Assembly (NCBI GenBank): GCA_028277365.1
Contig: JANQGK010000257.1
Coordinates: forward strand, 1-43,775
DNA: 43,775 nt
Source: Halieaceae bacterium
GTDB taxonomy: Bacteria > Pseudomonadota > Gammaproteobacteria > Pseudomonadales > Halieaceae
Direction of reading: 5' to 3'
Shown here: positions 17,260 through 26,341 of the stretch, piece after piece
How positions within the stretch are numbered: the stretch's first letter is position 1
How the letters are laid out: each line of letters begins with the position of its first letter
Translations under genes and position numbers: made by a program
The notes under the pieces: model-generated
Database searches by the model: none
What the model saw: the letters and a program-made list of their open reading frames with translations, nothing else
What the model was told of the DNA's origin: nothing

Positions 17260-18033
17260 ATGCTGATTGTTTTGTCACCGGCGAAAACGCTGGACTATGA
17301 AACCCCGCCGCAAACCCGTAAAGCTACCCAGCCCGCCCTGCTGGAGCGCTCCACCCGGCTGGTAGAGGACGCCCGTAAGCTGTCACCTGAGGCCATCGGC
17401 GCGCTGATGGGGGTTAGCGACAAGCTGGCCGCGCTGAATCACCAGCGCTTTATGAACTGGGGCGAGCCTTTTACCCTGGACAATGCCAAGCAGTCCGTGC
17501 TCGCCTTCAAGGGCGATGTGTACACCGGCTTGGACGCCGACAGCATGAAAGTGGCGGATCTCGACTACGCCCAGAAGCACCTGCGGATTCTGTCCGGCCT
17601 CTACGGCATCCTGCGCCCGCTGGACCTGATGCAGCCCTACCGCCTGGAAATGGGCCTGAAGTTTGAAAACAGCGGCGGCCGCAATCTCTACGAGTTCTGG
17701 GGAGATGACATTACAGCAATGCTCAACAAGCAGCTCAAGGCGCTGAAAAGTGATGTGCTGGTGAACCTCGCCTCCAACGAGTACTTCAAGTCGGTACGCC
17801 CCGGTGAGCTCGATGCGGACATTATCACGCCGGTGTTCAAGGACAAGAAAAACGGCAAGTACAAGGTGATCAGCTTCTTTGCCAAGAAGGCCCGCGGCCA
17901 GATGGCGCGCTACGCCATCGACAGGCGGCTGGAAAAGGTGGGCGACCTGAAGAAATTCAAAGTCGACGGCTACCGCTATAATGCAGGTGAATCCACAGCG
18001 CGCGAATGGGTGTTTACTCGCGAACAGGCCTGA
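17260..18033 (+). CDS. yaaA: Peroxide stress protein YaaA (DUF328/UPF0246)
   Basis: A 257-residue cytoplasmic protein matching E. coli YaaA (258). In E. coli it is induced by OxyR, limits free iron during peroxide stress and has DNA-binding activity. Signatures are MLIVLSPAKTLDYE at the N-terminus, NEYFKSVRP and FFAKKARGQMARY in the C-terminal half, and a final FKVDGYRYN block. ATG 17260 was chosen over an upstream in-frame frame because it gives family length and has AGGA nine bases ahead. Its stop TGA overlaps the next ATG by one base (TGATG), so it heads an apparent three-gene run. Confidence 0.96.
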   Translation: MLIVLSPAKTLDYETPPQTRKATQPALLERSTRLVEDARKLSPEAIGALMGVSDKLAALNHQRFMNWGEPFTLDNAKQSVLAFKGDVYTGLDADSMKVADLDYAQKHLRILSGLYGILRPLDLMQPYRLEMGLKFENSGGRNLYEFWGDDITAMLNKQLKALKSDVLVNLASNEYFKSVRPGELDADIITPVFKDKKNGKYKVISFFAKKARGQMARYAIDRRLEKVGDLKKFKVDGYRYNAGESTAREWVFTREQA

Positions 18034-19490
18034 TGAAGCGCTACCCGGTTATCATTCTCGGCGCCGGCATGTCCGGCATCTGCATGGGCATCAAGCTGCG
18101 CGGTGCCGGCATCACTGACTTCCTGATCCTGGAGAAGACGGATGCGGCAGGCGGCACCTGGCACGATAACACCTACCCCGGGGCCTGTTGCGATGTCGCT
18201 TCGCATCTTTACAGCTTTTCTTTTGAGCCCAAGCCCGACTGGTCGCGCGCCTATGCGCCGCAGCCGGAAATCCAGGCCTATTTCGAGCACTGTATCGACA
18301 AGTACCGGCTGCGCGAGAACATTCGCTTCGGCGCCATGGTGGAGGCCGCTGAACTCGACGAGGCCCGGGGCGAGTGGCGGCTGCGGCTGGCCGGCGGGGA
18401 GCAGCTGGCCTGCCGTTTCCTGGTCAGCGGGCTGGGCCAGCTAAACCGCCCCAATGTGCCGGAATTCCCGGGCCGCAGCAGTTTCCGTGGCACCAGCTTT
18501 CACTCCGCTCGCTGGGACCACTCGGTGGACCTCACCGGCAAGCGGGTGGCGGTGATTGGCAACGCTGCCAGTGCCATCCAATTCATTCCGCCGGTGGCGC
18601 GGCAGGCAGCGCAGGTCTACGTCTACCAGCGCAGTGCCAATTACATCGTACCGCGCAATGATCGTGCCTACAGTGCAAGGGAAATCGACCGCTTCCGCCG
18701 CTTCCCCTGGTTGCAGAAGCTTTCGCGGCTGGCCTGGTACCTGCGCCAGGAGTTGTTCTTCTTCGGGGCCATGCTGCCCGGCTCTCTGCGGCACCGGCTG
18801 GTGAAGTGGATTGCCCGGCGCTACCTGGAACAGGAAATCAGCGACCCGGCCCTGCGCAGGGTGCTGACCCCGGATTACCCCTTGGGCTGTAAGCGCATCC
18901 TCGTGTCAGACGACTACTACCAGGCCCTGGCGGCTGGTGGCATCGATATCGTTACATCGCCCATCGAGGGCATTGGGCCGGATGGGGTCATCACGGCAGA
19001 CGGCGTCGAGCGGCCGGTGGATGCGATCATCTATGGCACCGGCTTCAAGGCGACGGAATTCCTTGCCCCGCTGGAGGTTTTCGGCCGCGACGGCGAGCGC
19101 CTGGCCGACTGCTGGCGCGACGGTGCCTGGGCCCATCGCGGAGTGTCGGTACCGGGTTTCCCCAATTTGTTCATGCTCTATGGCCCCAACACCAACCTCG
19201 GCCACAACTCCATCATCTACATGGTCGAGGCTCAGGTGCAGTTTGTGGTGCGCTGCATCGACAAGATGCTGGCCCACGATATCCGCCTGCTTGACGCCAA
19301 CCGGGAAGTGGCGGCCCGTTTCAACGAGAAGCTGCAGATAGATCTGGCGGATACCGTGTGGGGTGGCGAGTGTGGGAGCTGGTACAAAAACGCCAGCGGC
19401 AAGATCACCAACAACTGGCCCCACAGTTCGCTGCGCTTTCACTGGAGCATGCAGCGCCCCGATTTCTCAGAATTCGACATGAGCGCCTGA
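18033..19490 (+). CDS. Flavin-containing / Baeyer-Villiger-type monooxygenase
   Basis: A 485-residue FAD- and NADPH-dependent monooxygenase. The FAD Rossmann motif is GAGMSG (residues 10-15), followed by GGTWHDNTYPGACCDV. The Baeyer-Villiger fingerprint FxGxxxHxxxWD is complete at residues 151-162 (FRGTSFHSARWD). The NADPH Rossmann motif follows at VAVIGNAASAIQ. The C-terminal half has YGTGFKATEFL and GPNTNLGHNS, seen in the same group. Likely substrates are ketones or other lipophilic carbonyls; which one is not determinable. It begins inside the yaaA stop, an unusual partner for a monooxygenase. Confidence 0.93.
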   Translation: MKRYPVIILGAGMSGICMGIKLRGAGITDFLILEKTDAAGGTWHDNTYPGACCDVASHLYSFSFEPKPDWSRAYAPQPEIQAYFEHCIDKYRLRENIRFGAMVEAAELDEARGEWRLRLAGGEQLACRFLVSGLGQLNRPNVPEFPGRSSFRGTSFHSARWDHSVDLTGKRVAVIGNAASAIQFIPPVARQAAQVYVYQRSANYIVPRNDRAYSAREIDRFRRFPWLQKLSRLAWYLRQELFFFGAMLPGSLRHRLVKWIARRYLEQEISDPALRRVLTPDYPLGCKRILVSDDYYQALAAGGIDIVTSPIEGIGPDGVITADGVERPVDAIIYGTGFKATEFLAPLEVFGRDGERLADCWRDGAWAHRGVSVPGFPNLFMLYGPNTNLGHNSIIYMVEAQVQFVVRCIDKMLAHDIRLLDANREVAARFNEKLQIDLADTVWGGECGSWYKNASGKITNNWPHSSLRFHWSMQRPDFSEFDMSA

Positions 19491-19505
19491 GGGCGCGGGC
19501 ATCGC

Positions 19506-20102
19506 GTGCGACCCTTCTCACAGGCCTGCGAGAACAACAAGCAGCCCATTCTCGAGGTGTTGCGCGCACAGCTCGAAGGCGTTGATTCTCTGTTGGAGCT
19601 CGGCAGTGGCACCGGCCAGCACGCCCGCTTTTTTGCTGAGCAGCTGCCGTGGCTGCGCTGGCAGACCAGCGACCTGGTGCAGAACCTCGAGGGTATAGAG
19701 GCCTGGCGGGAAGGCTATCCCGGCGATAATCTGCCGCCGCCTCTGCCGCTGGATGTCACCTGGCCCGACTGGGGTGTCGAGATATCTCCCGCCCTATTTA
19801 CTGCCAACAGCTTGCACATCATGCCCTGGACGTCCGTCGAAGCGCTGTTCAGCTACCTGGGTGTTCACGCTCCGGCCGGCAACCGGCTGCTGGTCTACGG
19901 TCCTTTCAACTACGGTGGCCGTTATACCAGCGACAGCAATGCTCGCTTCGACCAGTGGCTGGCGGCGCAGCACCCGGGTGGGGGCATTCGTGATTTTGAA
20001 GCGGTGGATTCACTGGCAGCGGCCGCCGGCTATCGGCTGCTGGAAGATACTGCCATGCCGGCTAACAACCGCCTGCTGGCCTGGCAGAAGTCAGCTGCCT
20101 GA
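19506..20102 (+). CDS. DUF938 SAM-dependent methyltransferase-like protein
   Basis: A 198-residue protein of the DUF938 family. The N-terminus (SQACENNKQPILEVL) and motif I (LLELGSGTGQHARFFAEQLP) are typical, followed by PLDVTWPDW, NSLHIMPW and VYGPFNYGGRYTSDSNA. The Rossmann fold and glycine-rich loop imply S-adenosylmethionine binding, but no DUF938 substrate is known to me. It starts at GTG 19506, 15 bp after the monooxygenase stop, so it is probably in the same transcript. The last 12 bp overlap the end of the converging DUF482 gene. Confidence 0.9.
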   Translation: MRPFSQACENNKQPILEVLRAQLEGVDSLLELGSGTGQHARFFAEQLPWLRWQTSDLVQNLEGIEAWREGYPGDNLPPPLPLDVTWPDWGVEISPALFTANSLHIMPWTSVEALFSYLGVHAPAGNRLLVYGPFNYGGRYTSDSNARFDQWLAAQHPGGGIRDFEAVDSLAAAAGYRLLEDTAMPANNRLLAWQKSAA

Positions 20103-21269
20103 ATCCTCCGGCCGGGCCGGCTGCTGCTTGAACGGCAGGTAGTTGGACGCCTCGCGGATGTAGGCATCAATATGGTCTTCCTCACGGCGGGTGAAATCAT
20201 CGATCGCCTGAGCGAAGGCCGGGTCCGCCATCCAGTGGGCGGAGACCGTGGCGATGGGGGTGAAGCCGCGCTGGATTTTGTGCTCGCCCTGAGCGCCGGG
20301 GTCGAAGCGCTTGAGTCCTTTGCGAATGCAGTAGTCGATACCCTGGTAGTAGCAGGCCTCGAAGTGCAGGCAGTCGAGTTCGCGCACGCAGCCCCAGTAA
20401 CGGCCGTAGAGGGTATCGCTGGAGCGCAGGCACAGGGAGCCCGCCACCGCCTCGCCGTCCAGGCTGGCGCGCACCATTACGCAGTGCTCCGGCAGCCTGT
20501 CGCCGAGCTGCGAGAAAAACGCCCGGTTGAGGTAGCCGCCGTGGCCGCTGCGCTTGGCATAGGTCATCTGGTAGAAACGGTAGAACTCGTCCCAGTCGCG
20601 CTCGCTGATCTCGTCGCCCTCCAGGGTGTTGAGCTCAATGCCCTGCTCCTCTACCCGGCGCCGCTCTCGCTTCAGTGACTTGCGCTTGCGGCTGTTGAAG
20701 GTGGCGAGAAAATCATCGAAAGACGCGTAGCCCTCATTGAACCAGTGGAACTGGCTGCCGCGGCGCAGGCTCATGCCCTGGGCCTCCAGCTGGGCGGCCT
20801 CTTCGTCGCCGGGAAACAGCACGTGCCAGGAGGATAGGTCCTGCTGATCCGCCAGCTGCTGCGCGGCCGCCAGCAGTGCTGAGCGGCATTGGACCGGGTT
20901 TTCACCGTCGGCCACGCACAGCCGCGGTCCGGTCGCGGGGGTGAAGGGGATGGCCGTCAACAGCTTGGGATAGTAGTGCCGGCCGTGGCGCCGGTAGGCA
21001 TCGGCCCAGCTCCAATCGAAAACATACTCGCCGTAGGAATGCGACTTCAGGTACAGGGGCATCAAGGCGATCAGGGTATCGCCGCGGTAGAGCACGGCGT
21101 GGTAGGGCTGCCAGCCGCTGTCGGCGTCGGTGCAGCCGCTGGTTTCCAGGGCCAGCAGGAACTCGTGCCGCAGGAAGGGGTAATCGGTGCCGGCGATGGC
21201 ATTCCAGGCCTCCCCGTCCACCTGCGATAGCGAGGGCAGGAAGCGGGCTTCCAGCTCGGCGAGGCTCAC
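20091..21269 (-). CDS. GNAT / DUF482 (FemAB-like) family protein
   Basis: A 392-residue protein of the DUF482 group, related to GNAT and FemAB-type acyl- or aminoacyltransferases. Supporting segments are WNAIAGTDYPFLRHEFLLAL near the N-terminus, FHWFNEGYASFDDFLATF, KRKSLKRERR and the C-terminal FEACYYQGIDYCI, KRFDPGAQGEHKIQRGF and FTRREEDHID. GTG 21269 overlaps the ubiA stop by 4 bp (GTGA), so translation is coupled to ubiA. Its role is unknown; peptidoglycan or lipid modification has been proposed for relatives only by fold. Confidence 0.88.
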   Translation of the reverse strand: MSLAELEARFLPSLSQVDGEAWNAIAGTDYPFLRHEFLLALETSGCTDADSGWQPYHAVLYRGDTLIALMPLYLKSHSYGEYVFDWSWADAYRRHGRHYYPKLLTAIPFTPATGPRLCVADGENPVQCRSALLAAAQQLADQQDLSSWHVLFPGDEEAAQLEAQGMSLRRGSQFHWFNEGYASFDDFLATFNSRKRKSLKRERRRVEEQGIELNTLEGDEISERDWDEFYRFYQMTYAKRSGHGGYLNRAFFSQLGDRLPEHCVMVRASLDGEAVAGSLCLRSSDTLYGRYWGCVRELDCLHFEACYYQGIDYCIRKGLKRFDPGAQGEHKIQRGFTPIATVSAHWMADPAFAQAIDDFTRREEDHIDAYIREASNYLPFKQQPARPEDSGS

Positions 21270-22144
21270 TGGGCCGTGCCGCGGCTCCAGGCGTCCAGCA
21301 CCACGCCAGCAAACACCGCGGCGCCCACCCAGTTGTTGTTGAGGAAAGCGCGGAAGCAGTCGGCGGGCATTCGCTCGCGAATCAGCCGCTGCTGGTAGAT
21401 AAACAACAGGCCGGCCGCCAGCAGCGACAGGAAGTAGATCCAGCCTAGCTCGAAGCGCTGGCCTACCAGCAGTAAGGCGATAATGGTCAGCGCCTGAAGG
21501 GCGGCGATGACATGGCGGTCCATCTCGCCGAACAGGATGGCGGTCGACTTGATGCCGACCTTGAGGTCATCTTCACGATCCACCATGGCGTACTCCGTAT
21601 CGTAGGCCACCGTCCAAAACAGGTTGGCCACAAACACCAGCCACAGGGCCGGCGGCAGTGTGTTTGATACGGCGGCAAAGGCCATCGGGATGCCCCAGGA
21701 GAAAGCCGCCCCCAGCACCAGCTGTGGCAGGTGAGTATGGCGTTTCATGAACGGGTAGCAGGCAGCCAGCACCACCCCGGCGAAAGACAGCAGGATGGTA
21801 AGGGTATTGGTGAACAACACCAGGACGAAGGCCGCCAGCGACAGGCTGGCCGCCAGCACCAGGGCCTCATTGGGAGCCACGGCCCCGGTGACCAGCGGCC
21901 GTTGGCGGGTGCGTTCCACGGCGCCGTCGAAGTTGCGATCGGCCAGATCGTTCACCGCGCAGCCGGCGCTGCGCATCAGCAAGGTACCGAGGGAGAAAAT
22001 CACCAGCAGCTTTAGCGGCGGCACACCCTCGGCGGCCAGCCATAAGGCCCACAAGGTCGGCCACAGCAGCAACAGGGTGCCGATGGGGCGGTCGAAACGA
22101 ACCAGCTGCAGGTAGGCCGAGAAACGGGATGTAGCGGTGGACAT
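21266..22144 (-). CDS. ubiA: 4-hydroxybenzoate polyprenyltransferase
   Basis: Attaches the polyprenyl tail to 4-hydroxybenzoate in the inner membrane, the second step of ubiquinone synthesis. It has 292 residues with about eight or nine membrane helices. Both Asp-rich prenyl-diphosphate/Mg sites are present: NDLADRNFDGAVERTRQRPL (about residues 65-84) and YDTEYAMVDREDDLKVGIKS (about 180-199). ubiC lies 46 bp upstream on the same strand and supplies its substrate, and the DUF482 gene overlaps its stop. The order ubiC-ubiA is conserved in many gammaproteobacteria. Confidence 0.97.
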   Translation of the reverse strand: MSTATSRFSAYLQLVRFDRPIGTLLLLWPTLWALWLAAEGVPPLKLLVIFSLGTLLMRSAGCAVNDLADRNFDGAVERTRQRPLVTGAVAPNEALVLAASLSLAAFVLVLFTNTLTILLSFAGVVLAACYPFMKRHTHLPQLVLGAAFSWGIPMAFAAVSNTLPPALWLVFVANLFWTVAYDTEYAMVDREDDLKVGIKSTAILFGEMDRHVIAALQALTIIALLLVGQRFELGWIYFLSLLAAGLLFIYQQRLIRERMPADCFRAFLNNNWVGAAVFAGVVLDAWSRGTAQ

Positions 22145-22190
22145 GGAAACCAGCGAAATATCGAAAGCCGCCTATTATGACGGGTCTGCC

Positions 22191-22739
22191 TCAGGCTTGA
22201 AACCGCTCCAGGAACACCTCGCTGACCAGCACGCTGCGGCCGTGCAACACGAAACGGGAGCGTCGCGCCCAGGCGGGGCGATCTTGCCGGAAATCGCGAT
22301 GTATATAGTGGCTGCCCGCGGCTAACAGGCTGACCTCGAAGGCCTGCCGGGACAGCTCCGGGTGGCGAAACAGCAGCGCCCCCAGAGAGTCGTTCTGCAG
22401 CTGGCGCAGGCGGCGCAGCTCACCGCTGAGGGTATCGGCGGGGATGATGCTGCGGGCGTAGACCCAGGGCTCTTCGAAGCAGCGCAGCACCACTTCGCGT
22501 ACCAGCGCCCACTGGCCCTGGGGCAGACCGAGGAGCCTGGCCTCGGACAACTGCGGTCGCGCCCAGCCCTGGCTCAGGCGCTGCACCCGGAACTGGCCGC
22601 GAGTCTTGCGCAGCAGCCTTTCGGTGAGCGAGGTCTCGTCCAACAGCCAGGGGCGAACGTTCGCCGGCAGCCCCCGCAGTTGCATTTGCTCGGTGCTGTA
22701 CCAGGTGGGGTTTTTCGAGGTGGTGAGGGGCTTGAACAC
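22191..22739 (-). CDS. ubiC: Chorismate lyase
   Basis: Removes pyruvate from chorismate to give 4-hydroxybenzoate, the entry step of ubiquinone synthesis. Alignable features are RPWLLDETSLTERL near the N-terminus, VLRCFEEPWVYARSIIP, the LGALLF strand and the C-terminal WARRSRFVLHGRSVLVSEVFL with basic residues for the substrate. GTG 22739 gives 182 residues and an N-terminal length like the Pseudomonas and E. coli proteins. An ATG at 22775 would add 12 residues, but it lies almost on a -10-like TATAAG. The start is therefore uncertain. The sequence is divergent, as is normal for this family. Confidence 0.9.
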   Translation of the reverse strand: MFKPLTTSKNPTWYSTEQMQLRGLPANVRPWLLDETSLTERLLRKTRGQFRVQRLSQGWARPQLSEARLLGLPQGQWALVREVVLRCFEEPWVYARSIIPADTLSGELRRLRQLQNDSLGALLFRHPELSRQAFEVSLLAAGSHYIHRDFRQDRPAWARRSRFVLHGRSVLVSEVFLERFQA

Positions 22740-22767
22740 GGCGGCAGTGTGCCACAGCCCGCGCGAC

Positions 22768-22795
22768 TTGCACATTTTTCAGCCGGCCTTATAGT
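22768..22795 (+). promoter_or_regulatory. Candidate sigma-70 promoter for rubredoxin-reductase gene
   Basis: TTGCAC (22768-22773), a 16-bp spacer and TATAGT (22790-22795). The predicted start near 22802 leaves a leader of about 38 nt before ATG 22840. The opposite strand of the same box reads TATAAG and could serve ubiC, making a compact divergent promoter. Confidence 0.5.
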
Positions 22796-22839
22796 GGGCG
22801 ATCCTCAAAATTTCACACTGTTCACGGAGACCCCAGCCT

Positions 22840-24210
22840 ATGAGCAAATGGGAATGCATTGTCTGCGGCCTGGTCTATGACGAGGCCAAGGGCTGGCCGG
22901 ATGACGGCATCGCGCCTGGCACCAAGTGGGAGGACGTCCCGGAGGATTGGCTGTGCCCCGATTGCGGTGTGGGCAAGGAGGACTTCGAACTGATCGAGGA
23001 GTCGCCGGTCGAGCAGGTTCCCCACCATCAGGAGGCAGAGGCGGATACCGAGCATGCCCCGGTGGTGATTATCGGCACCGGCCTCGCCGGCTACGGGCTG
23101 GCCAAAGAATTCCGCAAGCACGACGACTCTACCCCGCTGATCCTGATCACCGCGGACGACGGCCGTTCCTACTCCAAGCCGATGCTGTCTACCGGCTATA
23201 CCAAGAATACCGGCGCCGACGACCTGGCCACCGCCGATGCCGGCAGCATGGGCCAGACCCTCAACGCGTCGGTGTGGACCCGCACCCGGGTCTCCAGCAT
23301 CGACATCGAGAAACAGTTGGTACACGTGGCAGATTCCGAAACCGCCCTGCACTATTCCAAACTGGTGCTGGCAGTGGGCGCCGAGGTGATCAAGCCGCCG
23401 CTGGATGGCGATGCACTGGAGTACGTCTACTCCGTCAATGACCTGCTCGACTACGACGACTTCCGTCAGGCCATTGCCAAGAACGAGGTGAAGAAAGTCT
23501 GCATCATCGGCGGCGGCCTGATTGGCTGCGAGTTCACCAACGACCTGCTCAATGGTGGTTTCGAGGTCGAAGCCGTCGACCCGCTGGGCCACTGTCTGCC
23601 CACTCTATTGCCCGAGCCCGCCGGCAGGGCGGTGCAGCGCGGCCTGGAAGAAAAGGGCGCGCGCTTCCACTTCGGCCCGCTGGCCACGGAAGTGAACAAG
23701 TCCGGCGACGGTGTTGCAGTCAGCCTTAACAACGGCGAGACCATCGAGGCCGATATCGTGCTCTGCGCGGTGGGCGTGCGCCCCAGCACCGGCCTGGCCG
23801 AGGCGGCGGGTATGACTGTGGGCCGCGGTATCAAGACCAATCGGCGGCTGGAAACCAGTGCACCTAACGTCTACGCCTTCGGCGACTGCGCCGAGGTGGA
23901 GGGCCACGTGCTGGTGTACGTGGCGCCGCTGATGGCGGCCGCCCGGGCGTTGGGTAAGACGCTCGCCGGCGAGCCCACTGAGGTGGCCTACCCGGCCATG
24001 CCGGTGACCATCAAGACGCCGGCCTGCCCGGTGGTGGTCAGTCCGGTGGCACCGGACACGGCCGGCGAGTGGCAGTTCAGCGAAGACGGCAACAATGTTA
24101 AGGCGGAATTCCGCGACAGCGCAGGTCAGCTGCTGGGTTTTGCGCTCACGGGCGATGCCACCAAAGAGAAGCTGGCCCTGCAAAGGGAGCTGCCGCCGAT
24201 CCTCGGCTGA
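22840..24210 (+). CDS. Rubredoxin-rubredoxin reductase fusion
   Basis: A 456-residue fusion. Residues 1-53 form a rubredoxin with its iron ligands Cys6, Cys9, Cys39 and Cys42 (CIVCG and CPDCG). An acidic, His-containing linker (about 54-72) leads to an FAD-dependent pyridine-nucleotide oxidoreductase with GTGLAG (79-84) for FAD and [11 protein letters not shown] for NAD(P)H. The [10 protein letters not shown] segment near the C-terminus closes the FAD site. NAD(P)H electrons could pass to the attached rubredoxin and on to a hydroxylase such as AlkB, or to oxygen/peroxide detoxification. In Pseudomonas the two parts are separate neighbouring genes. Its recipient is not in the window. Confidence 0.93.
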   Translation: MSKWECIVCGLVYDEAKGWPDDGIAPGTKWEDVPEDWLCPDCGVGKEDFELIEESPVEQVPHHQEAEADTEHAPVVIIGTGLAGYGLAKEFRKHDDSTPLILITADDGRSYSKPMLSTGYTKNTGADDLATADAGSMGQTLNASVWTRTRVSSIDIEKQLVHVADSETALHYSKLVLAVGAEVIKPPLDGDALEYVYSVNDLLDYDDFRQAIAKNEVKKVCIIGGGLIGCEFTNDLLNGGFEVEAVDPLGHCLPTLLPEPAGRAVQRGLEEKGARFHFGPLATEVNKSGDGVAVSLNNGETIEADIVLCAVGVRPSTGLAEAAGMTVGRGIKTNRRLETSAPNVYAFGDCAEVEGHVLVYVAPLMAAARALGKTLAGEPTEVAYPAMPVTIKTPACPVVVSPVAPDTAGEWQFSEDGNNVKAEFRDSAGQLLGFALTGDATKEKLALQRELPPILG

Positions 24211-24219
24211 CCAGCATCT

Positions 24220-26277
24220 TTATACACTGGCGAAGCGCTCAGCATTGCCGAGCCAGCGCCTGATCAGCGGCTCCACCTGCTCGGGCCGCTGGTTGGCCAC
24301 TTCCCGGCCCAGCTCCCGCACCCGCTCCAGCAGGTCGCCGTGGACCTGGATATCGGCGACCCGGAAATCCATCAGCCCGGTCTGGCGAGTGCCCAGCACC
24401 TCACCGGGGCCGCGCAGCTCGAGGTCGCGCTCGGCAATATAGAAGCCGTCGTTGCTCTCGCGCATCGAGCTGAGCCGCGCCTGCCCCTGCCGGCTCAGCG
24501 GCGACTTGAACAACAGTACGCAGTGGCTGGCTTCGGCGCCGCGCCCTACCCGGCCCCGTAACTGGTGTAGCTGCGCCAGGCCCAGGCGCTCCGGGTTCTC
24601 GATAATCATCAGGCTGGCGTTGGCCACATCCACTCCCACCTCGATGACCGTGGTCGCCACCAGCAGGTCGATGGTGCCTGCCTTGAACTGCTGCATGACC
24701 GCTTCCTTGTCCGACGGCTTCAGACGCCCGTGCACCAGCCCGACGCGCAGGCCCGGCAGCCGGGTTTCCAGGTCCTGGCAGGTGGCCTCTGCGGCCTGGG
24801 CTTCCAGGGCGTCGGACTCCTCGATCAGGGTGCACACCCAGTAGGCCTGGCGCCCGCCTTCACAGGCGGCGCGCACGCGTTCGATCACCTTGTCCCGCCG
24901 GCTGTCGCTGATCAGCACGGTCTGCACCGGCTGCCGCCCGGGGGGCAGTTCGTCGATAACTGAACAGTCGAGATCGGCGTAGGCCACCATAGACAGCGTC
25001 CGGGGAATAGGCGTTGCCGTCATCACCAGCTGGTGGGGCTGCTCGCCTTTTTCGGTCAGCCGCAGGCGCTGATGCACGCCGAAGCGGTGCTGTTCATCGA
25101 CCACCACCAGTCCCAGCCGGGCGAACTTCACCTCGTCCTGGAACAGGGCATGGGTGCCGATGATCAATGGCGCCTCCCCATTGGCTATTGCCTCCAGAGT
25201 AGATCGGCGGGCCTTCCCCTTGACCCGGCCGGTCAGCAGGCAGGGGCTGATACCGGCAGACTCGAACCAGCCGGCGAAACTGGCACGGTGTTGCTCGGCG
25301 AGAATTTCGGTAGGGGCCATGATTGCCACCTGGAAACCGCAGGCCATAGCGCGGCGCGCGGCGCAGGCCGCCACCACGGTCTTGCCTGAGCCGACGTCAC
25401 CCTGCACCAGGCGAAGCATGGGGATCGGCTTCGCCAGGTCGGCGTCGATCTCATCCACCACCCTTTGCTGGGCGGCGGTGAGAGCAAAGGGGAGCGTAGC
25501 GATAAAGTCGCCGACCTCGTCCTGCCCCGCTGCCAGCACGGGCGCGCCCCGGGCCTGCTGTTGGCGCCGCAGTTTCTCCAATGACAGGTTGTGGGCGACC
25601 AGCTCTTCCAGGGCGAGCCGCAGCTGCGCGGGGTGGCGACCCTCGCGGATCAATTCCTGGGGGGCATCAGGGGGTGGCGCGTGAAGGTAGGTCAGCGCAT
25701 CCAACAGGCTCAGCCCGAAGCCTTCCCGGTTCGGTAGCAGATCGGCCGGGGCTGCGCGCGCCACCAGTGCCACCGCCTGGGCGCAGAGCTTGCGCCAGGT
25801 CCCCTGGGATACCCCGGCACTGCCCGGATAAATGGGCGTCAGGGATTCCTCCACCGGTGTCGCCTGGATCTCGTCGAGGAGTCGATACTCCGGGTGGTAC
25901 ATCTCCAGGCCGCTGGCGCCGCGGCGCACTTCTCCGAAGCAGCGGATGCGGTGGCCGGCCTGCAGGTTGTTCTTCTGCGCCGCGGAAAAATGAAAGAAGC
26001 GCAGGCTGAGAGTGCCGGTGCTGTCCTGGATACGACACAGCAGGCTGCGGCGGCGGCCAAAGGCGATATCGGCAACGCGAATCTCACCTTCCACCACGAC
26101 ATCGGATCCCGGCTGCACCGCGCCCAGGGGTGTGATCCGGGTGCGGTCCTGGTAGCGCAGCGGCAGATGAAACAGCAGATCCTCCACCTGCTCGATGCCG
26201 GCCTCGGCCAGTTTGTCGGCCATGCGCGGCCCAACGCCGCGCAGGCTGGTGACGGGCTGGTTGGCGATATCAGGCAT
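24220..26277 (-). CDS. recG: ATP-dependent DNA helicase RecG
   Basis: Branch-migrating helicase that reverses stalled forks and processes Holliday junctions. It has 685 residues from ATG 26277 (MPDIANQPVTSLRGVGPRMA); the upstream open frame to 26460 overlaps the divergent gene's promoter and lacks homology. An N-terminal wedge/OB region (about 60-160) contains DRTRITPLG. It is followed by the helicase motifs GDVGSGKTVVA, APTEILAEQH, VDEQHRFGV, MTATPIPRT, HGRLKPSDKE, ATTVIEVGVDV and QLHQLRGRVGRG. A C-terminal RFASV tail ends the protein. It converges on the rubredoxin gene with 9 bp between stops. Confidence 0.98.
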   Translation of the reverse strand: MPDIANQPVTSLRGVGPRMADKLAEAGIEQVEDLLFHLPLRYQDRTRITPLGAVQPGSDVVVEGEIRVADIAFGRRRSLLCRIQDSTGTLSLRFFHFSAAQKNNLQAGHRIRCFGEVRRGASGLEMYHPEYRLLDEIQATPVEESLTPIYPGSAGVSQGTWRKLCAQAVALVARAAPADLLPNREGFGLSLLDALTYLHAPPPDAPQELIREGRHPAQLRLALEELVAHNLSLEKLRRQQQARGAPVLAAGQDEVGDFIATLPFALTAAQQRVVDEIDADLAKPIPMLRLVQGDVGSGKTVVAACAARRAMACGFQVAIMAPTEILAEQHRASFAGWFESAGISPCLLTGRVKGKARRSTLEAIANGEAPLIIGTHALFQDEVKFARLGLVVVDEQHRFGVHQRLRLTEKGEQPHQLVMTATPIPRTLSMVAYADLDCSVIDELPPGRQPVQTVLISDSRRDKVIERVRAACEGGRQAYWVCTLIEESDALEAQAAEATCQDLETRLPGLRVGLVHGRLKPSDKEAVMQQFKAGTIDLLVATTVIEVGVDVANASLMIIENPERLGLAQLHQLRGRVGRGAEASHCVLLFKSPLSRQGQARLSSMRESNDGFYIAERDLELRGPGEVLGTRQTGLMDFRVADIQVHGDLLERVRELGREVANQRPEQVEPLIRRWLGNAERFASV

Positions 26278-26328
26278 GCGGAAGAACTCGGGATGGCATA
26301 AGGCAGTGCTGGCCGTTGCAGGGCGGCG

Positions 26329-26334
26329 TATAGT
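26329..26334 (+). promoter_or_regulatory. -10-like box just before the epimerase-like gene
   Basis: TATAGT ends 7 bp before GTG 26342, which would give a leaderless or near-leaderless message. No good -35 at standard spacing was found, and no Shine-Dalgarno precedes the GTG. Confidence 0.25.
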
Positions 26335-26341
26335 TGTACCA

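Noticed and set aside
22740-22775. Longer N-terminus for ubiC from ATG 22775
   Set aside because: It would start about 13 bp after a -10-like box, has no good ribosome site and exceeds family length; kept only as an alternative.
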